A stretch of DNA of 64,000 nt. Source: Ursus arctos. Taxonomy: Eukaryota; Chordata; Mammalia; Carnivora; Ursidae. Location of the stretch: contig NW_026623067.1 of the NCBI RefSeq assembly GCF_023065955.2, forward strand, positions 60,954,444-61,018,443. Reading direction: 5' to 3'. A program made the position numbers and the translations under genes. Under the pieces are notes generated by a model. It ran no database searches, had not been told where the DNA came from, and saw only the letters and a list, made by a program, of their open reading frames with translations. Shown here in pieces: positions 46,340-58,500 of the stretch; the first letter of the stretch is position 1, and each line of letters opens with the position of its first letter.

Positions 46340-47555
46340 TTTATAAATGGCAGCTAAGAATGCTTGGATTTTGTGATTTTAGCTTCGATCTGAGAAGAAT
46401 GAAAGTAGATCACAGGTGCCCTCTAGACCAACAGTGCCTTGTCTACGGTGTGTGATCCCACATGTAGCCAAATCCCTGAAGGCACCCTTCTGATGCCTGG
46501 GGTGGGGGGGTCCCCACTCAGAAAGAAAGGCCTGAGGGCTCCTTCTCTGACTGACTTTCCCCTCTCAGCCAGAAAGAAACTTAGCTGCCAGCAGCTCCTG
46601 GGCTCTCGGGTCCCCGTTCGTGCTCTTTCTTTAGTGGAAGTGTGAAGAATCTTGAAACAGGACACGTTGAGACCCAGCTGGGCTGGCTTTCTCCCCTGTG
46701 TGGTCAGGGGGATGGGTTTGGCCACTCTTACTTGACTCAGAGTGGGGGAGAGAGTTTTCCCAGTGAAGAGGACTTCTGCCTCCTGAGGAAAAGGGGCATT
46801 GGGCCAAGAAAAATGAGTTGTCCACCCCACACTGAGCTTCATGAAAGACAAAGAAAAATCAGTCCGGGGCCCCACCCTCAAGGATCTTATTCTTTAGTGA
46901 CTAATGACCTATATGCCATGATAATCTGTTTTCAAAGAACCGTTGCAGTCTGTTTCTTCTTTTCAAAGGGAGTTGAATGCATTGATCTTAAGGGTTTTCA
47001 AGCAGGCATCTAAAATCATTTGACTTTGATTTAATATGGGGGACTTACCGAGTTGTGAAAATGAAACTGCTTCAGGAAAAATACTTGAAATAAACTCAAG
47101 GCCACATTAACATTTGATTTGCACTTCCAAACAGAAGCTGTTTTTATATTCCTATTTACTCTTATGATATACTGTATTTTTCCCCATGACTCAATAGGAT
47201 GGGATATTTTTCTCCTTTCTTCAGATAGTTCTCAGTTTGAATGTGACACAGAGTTCCCATTTTCCCCATAAATTACATATTTATAGCACACAGGAATAGC
47301 CGGAATGCTGTGTGACTCTCAAAAGTACTACTGTATTTGAATTATAGAGAAAATGACTTAATACGATTCTGAACTTTGGGCCCTCTTGATGTAGCTGGAG
47401 CAGGGAGGAGAACAGGACTCTGTGTTCTGGGCCTGGGTCCTGTTTGTTCGGAACACTGTCCTCTGGGCCTGCCCCCAGCTGTGTGCACTTCGGGCAGGCT
47501 GACGAGGGGAAGGCCCGGCACAAGCAGTCGGAAGCAGAGCTAGCTCACAAGCAAA
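46340..47555. other. Intergenic DNA, nothing recognised
   Basis: Unique by eye. The 152-codon antisense frame at 46423-46881 has no recognised domain, no paralogue I know and ordinary intergenic composition; left uncalled. Confidence 0.5.
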
Positions 47556-47559
47556 GGCA

Positions 47560-47785
47560 CTGCGGTGGTGAAGAACACAGGCTTTGACATCATGCTGCTC
47601 GGGTTCAGCTCTGCCGTATACTAGCTCTGAAAGCTTGGAGTGGTTTCTTAGCTTCTCTGCTTCCTTTGCCTTTTCCTCTCTAAACTGGCCTAACAGAAGG
47701 AGTCCCGCTTACGGTTGTGACAAGAATTGACTATGCTAGCGTGTGGAAGACCCTCACCACAGTGTTCAGCCCAGCGTGAGTCATC
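47560..47785 (+). mobile_element. MIR SINE
   Basis: GTGAAGAACACAGGCTTTGA, GGGTTCAGCTCTGCCGTATA and GTGTGGAAGACCCTCACCAC follow the MIR order with decay. Confidence 0.8.
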
Positions 47786-47961
47786 AACGAACCACGACGG
47801 TTGTCCCCGAATGAGCTGTAAACAGGACAAGGTTATCTTCTATTCCTCACACCGTTCCTCCCCTTCCTCCTGAGACCAGCTGAGCTCCCTACTTGGGAGG
47901 AGATGCCCGTCATTCCCCTGGGAAAGCTAAGTGGGATCTGAGGGTGGAGGAGCACGGAGGG

Positions 47962-48076
47962 CCCTCAAGCCTGCATCTGGCCCAGACCCCGTGTTGGGGT
48001 TTACGTGGGGCTAGTTCTCTCCACCATGGTGAGAGACTACGTGATGGCCTGGGAGCCAGGGACGTATTTGCCTAGA
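47962..48076 (+). repeat. Dispersed repeat, copy B
   Basis: CCCTCAAGCCTGCATCTGGC, about 40 bases absent from copy A, then CCATGGTGAGAGACTACGTG, ATGGCCTGGGAGCCAGG and TATTTGCCTAG. Same orientation as copy A at 44510-44592, 3.4 kb away. Confidence 0.85.
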
Positions 48077-48480
48077 GGGGCTTCAGGATAGTAGATGCCT
48101 CCCTTTGCAACTCTGTGCCTTAGGTGACAATGGGCAGCTAGTTGAGCATTTAGGAACTTGGTTTTTTTTATCGTTTTTGTTATTGTTTTTTAATGAATTT
48201 TACAGTACAACCTATGTACAATCAAACGCTCCCACTTAAAATGTATAGGTTGATGGGTTTTGAAAAACGTATGAAGCCTTGTAAGCACCGCCTAAATCCA
48301 GATACAGAATATTTCCATAATTCCCCCAAATTCTCTTATATCCTGTTCAGTAAACGTTCCTCTCTTCCTACTCCCAGGCAATCCCTAATTTGTTTTTTGT
48401 CACTATAGAAAAGTTTGCATTTTCCAGAATTTCGGATAAATGGAATGTAAAAGGCTTCTTTCATTTATCATAATGCTTTT

Positions 48481-48669
48481 TTTTTTTTTTAAAGATTTTA
48501 CTTATTTATTTGACAGAGAGAAAGAGAGAACATACAAACAGGCAGAGGCAGAGGGAGAAGCAGGCTCCCCACTGAGCAGGGAGCCCAATGTGGGACTCGA
48601 TCCCAGGACCCTGGGATCATGACCTGAGCCGAAGGCACTTGCTCAACCCGCTGAGCCACCCCGGCGCCC
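48481..48669 (-). mobile_element. CAN-SINE inside L1
   Basis: Antisense copy, AAAGATTTTACTTATTTATT to TGAGCCACCCCGGCGCCC. Perfect 16-base duplication TTATCATAATGCTTTT at 48465-48480 and 48670-48685. Confidence 0.96.
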
Positions 48670-48814
48670 TTATCATAATGCTTTTGGGATCCACCTATGT
48701 GGCGATGTATCAGTGGGTTCTTTTTTAGTGTTGAGTTAGGTTTGTTTATCCGTCCCCTGTTGATGCTCATTTGGGTTGTTTCTGGTTTGGGGTTATTGTA
48801 TGTATTTTGACAAC

Positions 48815-48866
48815 ACCAAGATCAAGAGTCCCATGCTCTTCCAACTGAGCCAGCCTGGCGTCCCTG
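48815..48866 (-). mobile_element. CAN-SINE head fragment
   Basis: Only the tRNA-like head remains: ATCAAGAGTCCCATGCTCTT then CCAACTGAGCCAGCCTGGCG. Without tail or body. Confidence 0.75.
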
Positions 48867-49345
48867 TGTAGATAAATATTTTAATTTCTTTTGGATAAAT
48901 ACCTGAAGTGGAATTACTGAGTAATATGGTGAGTATATGTTTAAATTTGTGGGAAACGACCAAATGTTTTTGGAAGTAGCGGTCATGTTTTACACTCCTA
49001 CCAGCAATGTGTGAGAGTTCCGGGGGCCCACATCCTCGCTGACACTTAATATTGTCTGTGTCTTTCATTTTGGTCATTCTAGTGGGTGTGAAATAGTACC
49101 TCATTTTTTTTTTTTAATTTTGGTTTTAATTGGCACTTTCCTAATGGCAAATGATGTGGAGGTCTTCCCATGTGTTTATTGTTCATTAATATATCTTGTT
49201 TTGTGAAGTACATTTTCAAATATTTTGCCTATATTTAATTGGTTTCTGTCTTTATAGTTGAATTGTATTAGTTCATTATGTATTCTGCATACAAATTCTT
49301 TGTTAGATGTATGTATTGCAAATATTTCTCCTATTCTGTGGGATA

Positions 49346-50840
49346 AAATAGAGTGATCTGACTGATAGAACAAAATTTAAGGTGACATTCATCACATGGA
49401 ATCCATGACCTGAATGAAAGGTTAGGAAAACTATAGGTTTCTAATGAGAAGGTCAAGTGTAATTAATTGTCCTCTGATGAGTAGATTTGCATTGGGGTTT
49501 TGCACTTGCAACTTAATAGCTAATTACAAGGATTGCCTGTAAATAGTAAGTAATCTGCACCCCTAATTTCATGTTGGAGATGTCATAATTGCTATTTGTT
49601 GAAGGACAGCAAGGCAGATGAAATGAATACTAACCAAAACTTTCTAGGGTCACCCCAAAATGGTGCTCTGAGAGTTGGAGAATGGATCCCAGCTGTATAC
49701 CACAGACTGAGATGGAATCAGTCGTTTCATATTCATGCTGTGTACCCCGTTGCCTTTGAATCATGGAGGCAGCAGAGACTGCCAGATGGCCTCTCGCTGT
49801 TTCCCTTTTACCAGGCCATAATGCATCCAGTTATTTCGGACAATACCATCTTGCTCTGTCCTTCCAACTCTATCTCCCATTTAGCTAATTCCTTTCAGTA
49901 CTTAGGTAACAGACAGTTCCTATAATTAACCATATCAAGAACATTTGACAGGATTTGACATCCATGCATGACTTTGCCATCTTGGAACAGAAGGGAACTC
50001 CCTTAACCTAACAAAGGGCATATACAAAAAACTTACAGCTAACAGCAGACTGAGTGGTGCATGACTGAGTGCTTTTCCCCTTAATACTGAGAAAATCACT
50101 TTGGCTGCAGAATGCAGAATGGATTGTAGAGAGGTGGGCAAAAGTCAGGGATAGAATGCCATCTTGGAGATTACAGCAGTAGGTCGGGCAAAGCTGAAAG
50201 CCGAGACTTGGGTGGCAGCCGGAGAAGTGAGAGACGTTTGACAGGCAGAATAGGTGGTGCTCATTCACAGATTGGATATGGGGGTTGAGGGAGCGTTACA
50301 AGGGTAACTCCTAGGTATTAGCTTGCTCACCTGGGTAGATGGTGCTGTCACTCATTGAGCAGGGAAATCTGGAAGGTGGGAAATGGCCATTTTCTTCTGC
50401 AGGGACCCTACCCTCTCTTCCATGGCCCCTCAAAGTCAATTAGAAGAGTGTGCTATCTGTGGAAGACATATGTATCTGGAAGGGGAGTGAGGTATTTTCA
50501 AGCATATGAAAATATATTGAAATACACAGGCCTCCTTGACTACACACGGACATTGAAGGAGAAACACAGGTCTTATGAACTAAATTGTTGCAAAGATACG
50601 CTGATTCTGAAATCCTGGAGAAGAAGTGAGAATGGTCTGTTTCAGGATGCTTCATAATAAAGCTCTTTACCGTACTATCTAATTTACATATCTCCACAGT
50701 CATGTGAGATAGGATTTTTCTGATACCTGCTTTCAGATGAGGAATAGGAGTCTCAGATTTATTGATTTGTCCAGTATTAATCGATGGTGAAAGGGGGTTT
50801 TAAACTTAAATCTTCAAATGGCCAGGGAGAGAGTCATCGG
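49346..50840. other. Intergenic DNA, nothing recognised
   Basis: Unique by eye, with short frames only (for example 49596-49925) that show no domain. Confidence 0.45.
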
Positions 50841-50879
50841 CAAGAATTCAGGTCTGTACGGGCTGGGTCTTCTCTCGGA

Positions 50880-51150
50880 GGCTGCTTCCCTTTCTCCCAC
50901 CCCGCTCAATCCTACTTACCCTTTAAGGCTCAGTTCAGATTGTTTGTCTTTCATAAATCTTTTTTGTTCATTCCTGCCTACTGATTTCTTCTATTAAAAT
51001 TTTTAAAGCATATTTTATTTAACACAATATATCAAAATAGCATTTTAACATGTAATCAATATAAAAATTGAGGAAGTTTACATTTCTTTCTGTACTCAGT
51101 TTCTGAAGTCCAGTGTACATTTCACACTTCCAGCACATCGCAGTTTGGAC
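50880..51150. mobile_element. L2 fragment and an unassigned old repeat
   Basis: CCCTTTAAGGCTCAGTTCAG is typical L2 text. From about 50995, CATATTTTATTTAACACAAT, GCATTTTAACATGTAATCAA and CAGCACATCGCAGTTTGGAC follow a known old repeat pattern that I cannot name. Confidence 0.55.
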
Positions 51151-52615
51151 ATATCCGTTCCTTTACCTACTGGCGTCGTCCTCCTCCATTGCCTCCTCTT
51201 TCGCTGTCACTGAGAAGATGGTACACTTTCTAGTTGTCACTCTCATGCCTTTCCCCCCAACCATCACCTGACACCCCAGCCCCTCTGTGCCACGTATTTC
51301 TAGAGCCTTCTGCGTGGCAGGGCCTAGCAGATGTCCACCGTGAGAGTCATTTTCCAAGCTGCTGTTAATTCCCACCCAAGCAGAGGTGCTTCCAGGTCCC
51401 ATGTGAGGGGTGAAGCCTCTTCCTGCTCTGTGTTGGTGACTCTGTGACTATGACCCCCATAGACTCAGAACTGGGCAGTGTGGTCACAGCCTGCAGAGTC
51501 CAAAGGTGCACCCCCTTCTCTGGGGGCTAGGGTGGCAGGAGTGTAATGGTCCCCAAGCTGCCACCACCTGTGTCTGCCATCACCTGTATCTCTAGCTTCC
51601 TCAGAGCCCCTGGTAGCGATGCAGGTCTCTTGGGCATGGTTGGGAGTAGGGAGGCTTGCAGGTTTGATCGCTACCCCCTGCCCAGACCAGGTGAGGGGTG
51701 GGAGAAGCATCCTCTTCCATATTTGGACCTCCCCATAGAACTTGCTCTTTGTATCATTCTGTGTGATATGTGTGTGTTTACCCTACACCATTTCGTCCTA
51801 TTATTTAAATATGCATCTGTTCATGTATAGATTCCTTATTTTTCAACCAATAGTTACTGAATGCATGTGCACAAGACACTATTCTGGATGGTCGTTCTGT
51901 ATTTAGGTCTAGAAATCTCAGTAAAACTTTAGTATATTTTTTCTGCTGTTTGGGGCGGAATGCAAGCAGGAGGCAGGCTGAAGGAGAAAGTGAGTGGAGG
52001 GGGGCTTGTTCTCAGCCTTGTTCTCTTGGGCCTGGATACTGGAGAGTCGTGGGGTACTTCAGGGTACTCTGGGTGCAGGGGAAAGGTGGCGTCCACCATG
52101 TGAAGGCCAACCTCGGTCTCCTGTGAAGCCCACGTGACGAATAGAAGAAGAATTTTGTTTTCTAAGCCATTTCTCTGCCTGTTTCTTAGACCAGTGTCCC
52201 TTGTGTGTGACCTTAGTGTGAATGACCATCTTAGTGATTCTAACAATGACAACAGAAAGTTAAAACGTAAAAGCTTTCTTTAATTGTGCAATCTATAGAA
52301 ACCGATCTGCATTTGGTCAACACAGAATGCTCCCAGTCATAGGTGCATTTTTCTGGATACCCCCCCACATCATGTGGAAGCCCACCTAGTAAAAAAAGGG
52401 GTGAAGTTTCACCAGAACGGAGAAGCATCCCCTTAGCTGTTTTCACAGGAATGGGAATAAGATGGAGCCATATCCTCTTAGCTCTTCCGCTTTTTCTGAT
52501 ATCTTAGTCCGGATATCCCTAAAGTAAAGTCGAGACAAAGAATCATAAACAGGTAGTTTATTTGAGAAAGGATACTAGACACCAGGCGTGAGGAATGGGG
52601 GAGTGTAACAGGGAA
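51151..52615. other. Intergenic DNA, nothing recognised
   Basis: Moderate GC around 51200-51700, no gene recognised. Short frames on both strands lack domains. Confidence 0.45.
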
Positions 52616-52619
52616 GGTG

Positions 52620-53670
52620 GAAAAACCGATACAAGATTGCACTCTCAATACACAGGTGACCGATAAGCACATGAAAAAGTGCCCAATATCACTAGTCATT
52701 GGGGAAATTAAAATTAAACGATATACCTGCTGAATGTCTGCTAGAATGGATAATTACAAGACTGGTTTCAACAAATGTTGGCGAGTCTGCAGAACAGTTG
52801 CAGCTCTCATACATTGTTGGTACGAGTGTAAAATGGTGCAGCCGCTTAGAGAGGTCTGGCAGATTGTTATAAAATGAAACACACATCTCTGTGGCCCAGC
52901 AGTTCCTTTCCTAGATATTTACTCAGTGCAAATATCAAATACGCAGCTACAAACAGCCTTGTATGATGACGTTCGTAGCAGCATTATTTATATTAGTAAA
53001 CGACTAGAAACAGCATAGTTACAGAACGGATAGGCAAACTGCTATGTTCATGCTGTGGAGTACTGCTCAGCAGTAAAAAGGAAGACTATTGCTACAAGAT
53101 ATGGATAAATATTAAAATATGCTGGGTGAAAGAAGTCTCTATGTTTCCATTTACACAAAAGAGTATATATTTCCATCTGTATGAAGTTCTAGAACAGGCA
53201 GTCTACAATGAAGAAAAATCAAAACAGTGGTATATGTGTGTTTAAATGGGGATTGACAGAAAATGGGCATGAGGCAGTGCTCTATATCTTTAGAGGGTTT
53301 GGGTTACACAGGTGAATTTATTTTTCAAAAATTATTTAATGGTGTACTTAAGATTGTTGCATTTCTTTGAATGTAAATTTTGCCTTAAAAGAAAAAAGTC
53401 ATAAAGAGATACTGAATTCTAGTCTGTGATATTCATGCTGAATTATTTAGAGGTGAACTATACTGTTGTCTGCAAATTACTTTGAAATGCGTTAAAAATA
53501 AAATTAATAGAGGGATAGATAAATGCATACACACGTAATGAAGAAAGAGTAAAATGTGAATGGTACAGTCTAGGTAATGAATACATGGGCTTGGCTGTGA
53601 AGTTCTTTCAACTTCTCTTTATGTTTGAAAATCTTCAACTTCATAAAGAGTAGGGTAAAAAAAAATACAG
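52620..53670 (+). mobile_element. Old L1 3' region
   Basis: ACAGGTGACCGATAAGCACA, CATACATTGTTGGTACGAGT, TGGAGTACTGCTCAGCAGTA and AAAATCTTCAACTTCATAAA run in L1 order, sense orientation, decayed. Confidence 0.85.
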
Positions 53671-53977
53671 GGTCAAGTTACATAAAGCTGAGCAAATGGT
53701 GTTCAAGCCCATTGGAATCTTCTGAGGAGTCTTAGGATATCTAGTCAGAACCTAGCTTGTGGGTGATGAAAGGGAAAGCATTTATCCATCATGTGAGTAC
53801 TGGATGGCCTCTTGCAACCCCTTAGAGAATTCCCATTGTAGGTACACAGCATGGGCTAAGGTGGGATGCTTCAGATTACATCTGGGTGCAGCTGGTCAAA
53901 GCCTGTGCAGAACTGGTCACTTGCAGGATTGGCTGGAGTTAAGAGTCAGATAAGAGGATATAACGTGCTGCAGAAGG

Positions 53978-54570
53978 ACTGTGTTAGTTACCTATTGCTG
54001 CAAATGGATTACCCCAAAGCGTAGTATCTTACAACAAACAATTATTATCCACAGTTTCTGTGGGTAAGGAATTCACGATCAGCTTAGCTGGGTAGTTCTG
54101 CCTCATTGCCTCCCATGATATTATATCCAGTTTTTAAAGCTAGGGCTGCATTGATCTGAAAACTTGATTTAGGGCTGAAAGAACCATTTCTAAGGTGCCT
54201 CACAATATGGCTGTTGGAAGGAGGCTTTGGTACCTCCACTCTGTCAGCCTCATAGTTCAGGGCGACTTGGTGTCCTTATGACATGGCACCTGGCTTCCTC
54301 CAGAGTGAGTGATGAAGTGGCGGGGGGAGGAAGGGGAGAGATAGTTGGGGGTGTGCGTGTGTGTGTGTGTAGGCGGGGGATAGGAGGGGACAGATGTGTG
54401 TTGCATGCCTTTTATTTAGTCTCAGAGGTCTAGAGACACACTGTCACTTCCTCCATGTTCTAGTCCTTATAAGTGAGTCACTAAATATAGTCCACACTTA
54501 AGGGGAAGTAGTTTTCACCTTTTGAAGGAAGGACCATCAAAGCATTTGAGGGCATACTTTTAAACTACAA
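53978..54570. mobile_element. Ancient interspersed repeat, family not assigned
   Basis: GTGTTAGTTACCTATTGCTG, CACAGTTTCTGTGGGTAAGG, GACATGGCACCTGGCTTCCT and GAAGGAAGGACCATCAAAGC follow a well-known old mammalian repeat order. Name uncertain; an LTR- or L1-related family is likely. Two CAN-SINEs cut its right end. Confidence 0.6.
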
Positions 54571-54576
54571 CAGGTT

Positions 54577-54784
54577 GTTTTTTTTTTTTAAAGATTTTAT
54601 TTCTTTATTTGACAGAGAGAGAGAGAGAGACAGCCAGTGAGAGAGGGAACAGAAGCAGGGGGAGAGGGAGAGGAAGAAGCAGGCTTCCAGCAGAGGAGCC
54701 TGTTGTGGGGCTCGATCCCAGAATGCTGGGATCACGCCCTGAGCCAAAGGCAGACGCTTAACGACTGAGCCACCCAGGCGCCCC
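54577..54784 (-). mobile_element. Long-body CAN-SINE, first at a reused target
   Basis: Antisense copy with body CAGCCAGTGAGAGAGGGAAC and head TGAGCCACCCAGGCGCCCC. Flanked by AACTACAACAGG at 54563-54574 and 54787-54798. Confidence 0.95.
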
Positions 54785-54798
54785 AGAACTACAACAGG

Positions 54799-55004
54799 TT
54801 TTTTTTTTTTTTTTTAAAGATTTTATTTATTTATTCAACAGAGATAGAGACAGCCAGTGAGAGAGGGAACACAAGCAGGGGGAGTGGGAGAGGAAGAAGC
54901 AGGCTCACAGTAGAGGAGCCTGATGTGGGGCTCGATCCCATAACGCTGGGATCACGCCCTGAGCCGAAGGCAGACGCTTAACCGCTGCGCCACCCAGGCG
55001 CCCC
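54799..55004 (-). mobile_element. Long-body CAN-SINE, second at the same target
   Basis: Antisense copy very similar to the previous one, body CAGCCAGTGAGAGAGGGAAC. Its left duplication is the right duplication of the previous SINE, and TACAACAGG recurs a third time at 55005-55013. Confidence 0.95.
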
Positions 55005-55271
55005 TACAACAGGTTTTTAATAGAGTTCAACCTCTTATTTTTTAGATACTTTATGCTCTGTATTTAGTCCAGTCTGGCCAGAGTCTTCTTAGAGGTAGTG
55101 GCCAGACCCAGATGCTACAAAGATTCAATGCAGGAGGGTTAGTAGAAGAAGTTACCATCCTTGCTGCTGTAACAGGTCCCAAGTCTGTAATTTGTCATTT
55201 CCCTTTCCCACTATCTGCTCAGGTTTCCTTTGTCCTCAGTCAGTTCTTTGACCAATCTAGGTTGCTTTTCT

Positions 55272-55482
55272 TTTCTTTTTTTTTTTTTTTTGTTAAAGAT
55301 TTTATTCATTTATTCGACAGAGATAGAGACAGCCAGCGAGAGAGGGAACACAAGCAGGGGGAGTGGGAGAGGAAGAAGCAGGCTCATAGCAGAAGAGCCT
55401 GATGTGGGGCTCGATCCCACAACGCCGGGATCACGCCCTGAGCCGAAGGCAGACATTTAACCGCTGTGCCACCCAGGCGCCC
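55272..55482 (-). mobile_element. Long-body CAN-SINE
   Basis: Antisense copy with body CAGCCAGCGAGAGAGGGAAC and head TGTGCCACCCAGGCGCCCC. Perfect 15-base duplication CTAGGTTGCTTTTCT at 55257-55271 and 55483-55497. Confidence 0.96.
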
Positions 55483-55499
55483 CTAGGTTGCTTTTCTGA

Positions 55500-56090
55500 T
55501 GGATGACTCAGACCTTCATCTCTGAGGGCTCTGAGGCTTTAGTTGTCTTTGTAAGGCCATGATTGCTGCAGTTGCCCATTTCATCATCCCCAGTCCCAGA
55601 ATCATCAGTGTCCCGCTGACTCTTCTGTGTTCCAGGTATACTCTTCCCTGCACACACTATGTAGCAGCAGCCTAGCTCCTCGTGGTAATCAGAGCCAGTT
55701 ACTCTTTCCAATAGGGTAACACCTTTCTTTGCTTGCTGCTCTAACTGCCATGAGGAGTCCAAAGTTAACAGATGGCAGTAATGTCCTCAAGTTCAGTGGA
55801 AGCCCAACCATTTCCCCTAGGGAAGTATTTTCCTACTCAAAGGAAGGACTGTTAATTCAACAGAATCCAACTATGGGGATAGGAAACACAAAATTTTATT
55901 TAGGTCATAAAGAGTGACGGGGAGAGGGGGGCCAATCTACTTCCACCTCACATTTCTTGGACCAGTGTTGCTAGAAATTGGCGAACATGGCACCCTATAC
56001 CAGCTGTTGCTTTAGAACATATATACAGTATTCTGGAGGATGGTGTCCTAACAACAGGATGTTGTCCCTGAGCTGACACTTCAGCTAAGT
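55500..56090. other. Intergenic DNA, nothing recognised
   Basis: No gene or named repeat. It may be an old transposon interior cut by the HAL1 to its right, but I cannot show this. Confidence 0.4.
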
Positions 56091-56340
56091 TATTAAAATG
56101 ACCTTCCAAGAACTTCTGCTTCCAGCCATGATGGAGCAAGCCAGTCTGGAATTACCTTTTGAACATAAGCAACTACAAAACTAAACAAAATGTAGGAAAT
56201 CATTGTTTTCAAACATTGGACAAGAGCTAAACAAGATTGTGATCCCTGAGAAAATGAAAACAAATGGGGCAAGACCTACCATTATATAGACTTTCTGCTT
56301 GCGTGTAGTTCCAAGACTGTGTTTAAGAAAGAGGAAACCA

Positions 56341-56533
56341 GGGGGTGCCTAGGTGGCTCAGTTGATAAGCGTCTGCCTTCGGCTTTGGTCATGATCCCAG
56401 AGTCCTGGGATTGAGCCCCGCATTGGGCTCCCTGCTCAGCGGGAAGCCTGCTTCTCCCTCTCCCACTACCCCTGCTTGTGTTCCCTCTTTTGCTCTCTCT
56501 CTGCCAAATAAATAAATAAAATCTTAAAAACAA
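56341..56533 (+). mobile_element. CAN-SINE inside HAL1
   Basis: Sense copy GGGGGTGCCTAGGTGGCTCA with (CT) body and A-rich tail. Flanks AAAGAGGAAACCA and AAAGAGGAAGCCA are the near-perfect duplication. Confidence 0.93.
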
Positions 56534-57924
56534 AAAGAGGAAGCCATAGAGAGTCAAGTAGATAAGAGATTTGGTCAAGAAGATCAAGATAATTTATAGT
56601 AACTATAAGAAGACCAAGGCAGAATACCTGAGAGGAATGACTATGCAAAAAGAGCTCAAGCAATCTGTGTAGGAATCCCCTTTAGTCTTTGTCCAAATAT
56701 CAGTCTATTCAGGAATACAGTGAAATTCCAGATGTCTCAGCGAGAACAACTTTTAAGGAAAGACCAGTTATGTGTCAGCTGTGAGACAAACAATAACCGG
56801 AGTTTACACAGGGCTGGAAACCATTTGAATTCCCTCCAGCCAGAGTAAAGAGACCTTGTTGAATACACATGAAATTCCATAAAAATCCTAGAAAGACACC
56901 ACTTTGAAGTGGGGCTAAGTTGCACCTCAAGCAAATGCTATTCTAAACCATATTAGAAGAGCCTAAAACATACCTCAAAAGGATCAGACTAATCTTAAAG
57001 TAAAACTCTAAAAGAAAAAGTCCAATACTTATTAAAGATTTACAACAAAGTCTAGCACCCAACAATGGACAATTTGCAATAGCTAGAATTCAACATAAAA
57101 TGAATAGACCTATGCAGACTCAGGAAAATATGAATGATAATCAAGAGAAAAATTAGTCACAAGATCCAGACTCAGACATAACAAAGACTATGGGATTAGC
57201 AGACAAGAATGTTAAGGCATCTATTAGAATTATGCTCCATATACTCAAAGATTAAGAAAGAACATGAAAATGATGAGACAAAAAATGGAAGATTTAAGAA
57301 GGATTCAACTCAAGCTTCTAGAGATAAAAATAAAATATCCAAAATTAGCACACTGGTTGGATATAATAATAAATTAGACACTATAGAAGAAAAGAGCAGT
57401 GAACATAACGACATAGAAAAAAAAACGATCCACATTGAAGTGCGGTGAGAAAAGACTGAACAACAAAGCATCACTGAGGTATGGAATAATATCTAGTGGT
57501 CTACCATCTGTGCATTTGATTATCAGAAGGAAAGGAGACAAAAATGTCTAACTTTTCACGTCTATCAGGATGCCATTATTTTATTTTATTTTTTCAAATG
57601 GAAAATAGGCATTGGTGAGGACGTGGAAAAATTGGAACCTTGTGCTTTGCTGGTGGAAATGTAAAATGGTGCAGCTGCTGTGGAAAACAGTTTGGTGATT
57701 TCTCAAAAAGTTAAACAAAATTATCACATGATGTAGCAATTCCACTTTTAGTTGTATCCCCCAAAGAATTGAAGGCAGGGACTCAAAACAGTTGCTTGTA
57801 TACCGATGTCCCTAGAAGCATTATTCACAAAAGCCAAAAGGTAGAAACAACCCAAATGTCAATCAGTAGGTGAATGGGTAACTGACGTGTAGTATATGTA
57901 AAATGGAGTAGTATTCATCTTTTT

Positions 57925-58113
57925 CTTTTTAAAAGATTTTATTTATTTATTTGACAGAGATAGAGACAGCCAGCGAGAGAGGGGACACAAGCAGGGGGAG
58001 TGGGAGAGGAAGAAGCAGGCTCATAGCGGAGGAGCCTGATGTGGGGCTCGATCCCAGAACGCCAGGATCACGCCCTGAGCCGAAGGCAGACGCTTAACCG
58101 CTGTGCCACCCAG
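57925..58113 (-). mobile_element. Long-body CAN-SINE inside L1/HAL1
   Basis: Antisense copy with body CAGCCAGCGAGAGAGGGGAC, missing the last few head bases (stops at GCCACCCAG). Perfect 14-base duplication GTATTCATCTTTTT at 57911-57924 and 58114-58127. Confidence 0.95.
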
Positions 58114-58500
58114 GTATTCATCTTTTTAAAGAAATGGAATTTTGAAACATGCTAAAATATGGATGAACCTTAAAAACATTATGCGAAGTGAAACAAACCA
58201 AATTTAAGGAGGAAATACTGTATGGGTCCACGAATCATATTAATGAGGTACTCAAAATAGGTATATTCTTAAGGACACAAAGTAGAGTAAAGGTTATCGG
58301 GCTGGAGGGAGAGAGAATGTGGAGTTATTGTTTAATGTGTTCAGAGTTTCAGTTTGGGATGAAAATTTTCTGGCGATGGATGGTGCTGATGGTGGTACAA
58401 CAATGTGAATGGACTTAATGCCACGGAATGGGGCACTTAAAAATAGTTAAAATGGTAAATTTTATATGTGTATGTTTTAGCACAATACGTTCTTTAAAGT

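Larger units (their letters stand above)
48155..49345 (-). mobile_element. Old L1 3' region, antisense, split by SINEs
   Basis: Reverse-oriented L1 text: TTTTGAAAAACGTATGAAGC, TTTGGATAAATACCTGAAGT, CCTACCAGCAATGTGTGAGA and ATTCTTTGTTAGATGTATGT. Two SINE pieces lie inside it. Confidence 0.85.
56095..58500 (+). mobile_element. HAL1/L1-type LINE, split by two SINEs
   Basis: CCAGCCATGATGGAGCAAGC at the left, then GGATTAGCAGACAAGAATGT and CTATTAGAATTATGCTCCAT are HAL1-like. From about 57595, GGCATTGGTGAGGACGTGGA, TTGAAGGCAGGGACTCAAAA and AATGCCACGGAATGGGGCAC are an L1/HAL1 3' end. It may be one element or two adjacent ones. Confidence 0.7.

Noticed and set aside
46423..46881. 152-codon antisense frame
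   Set aside because: No domain or known family, and ordinary intergenic composition. Length alone is weak evidence in 64 kb.
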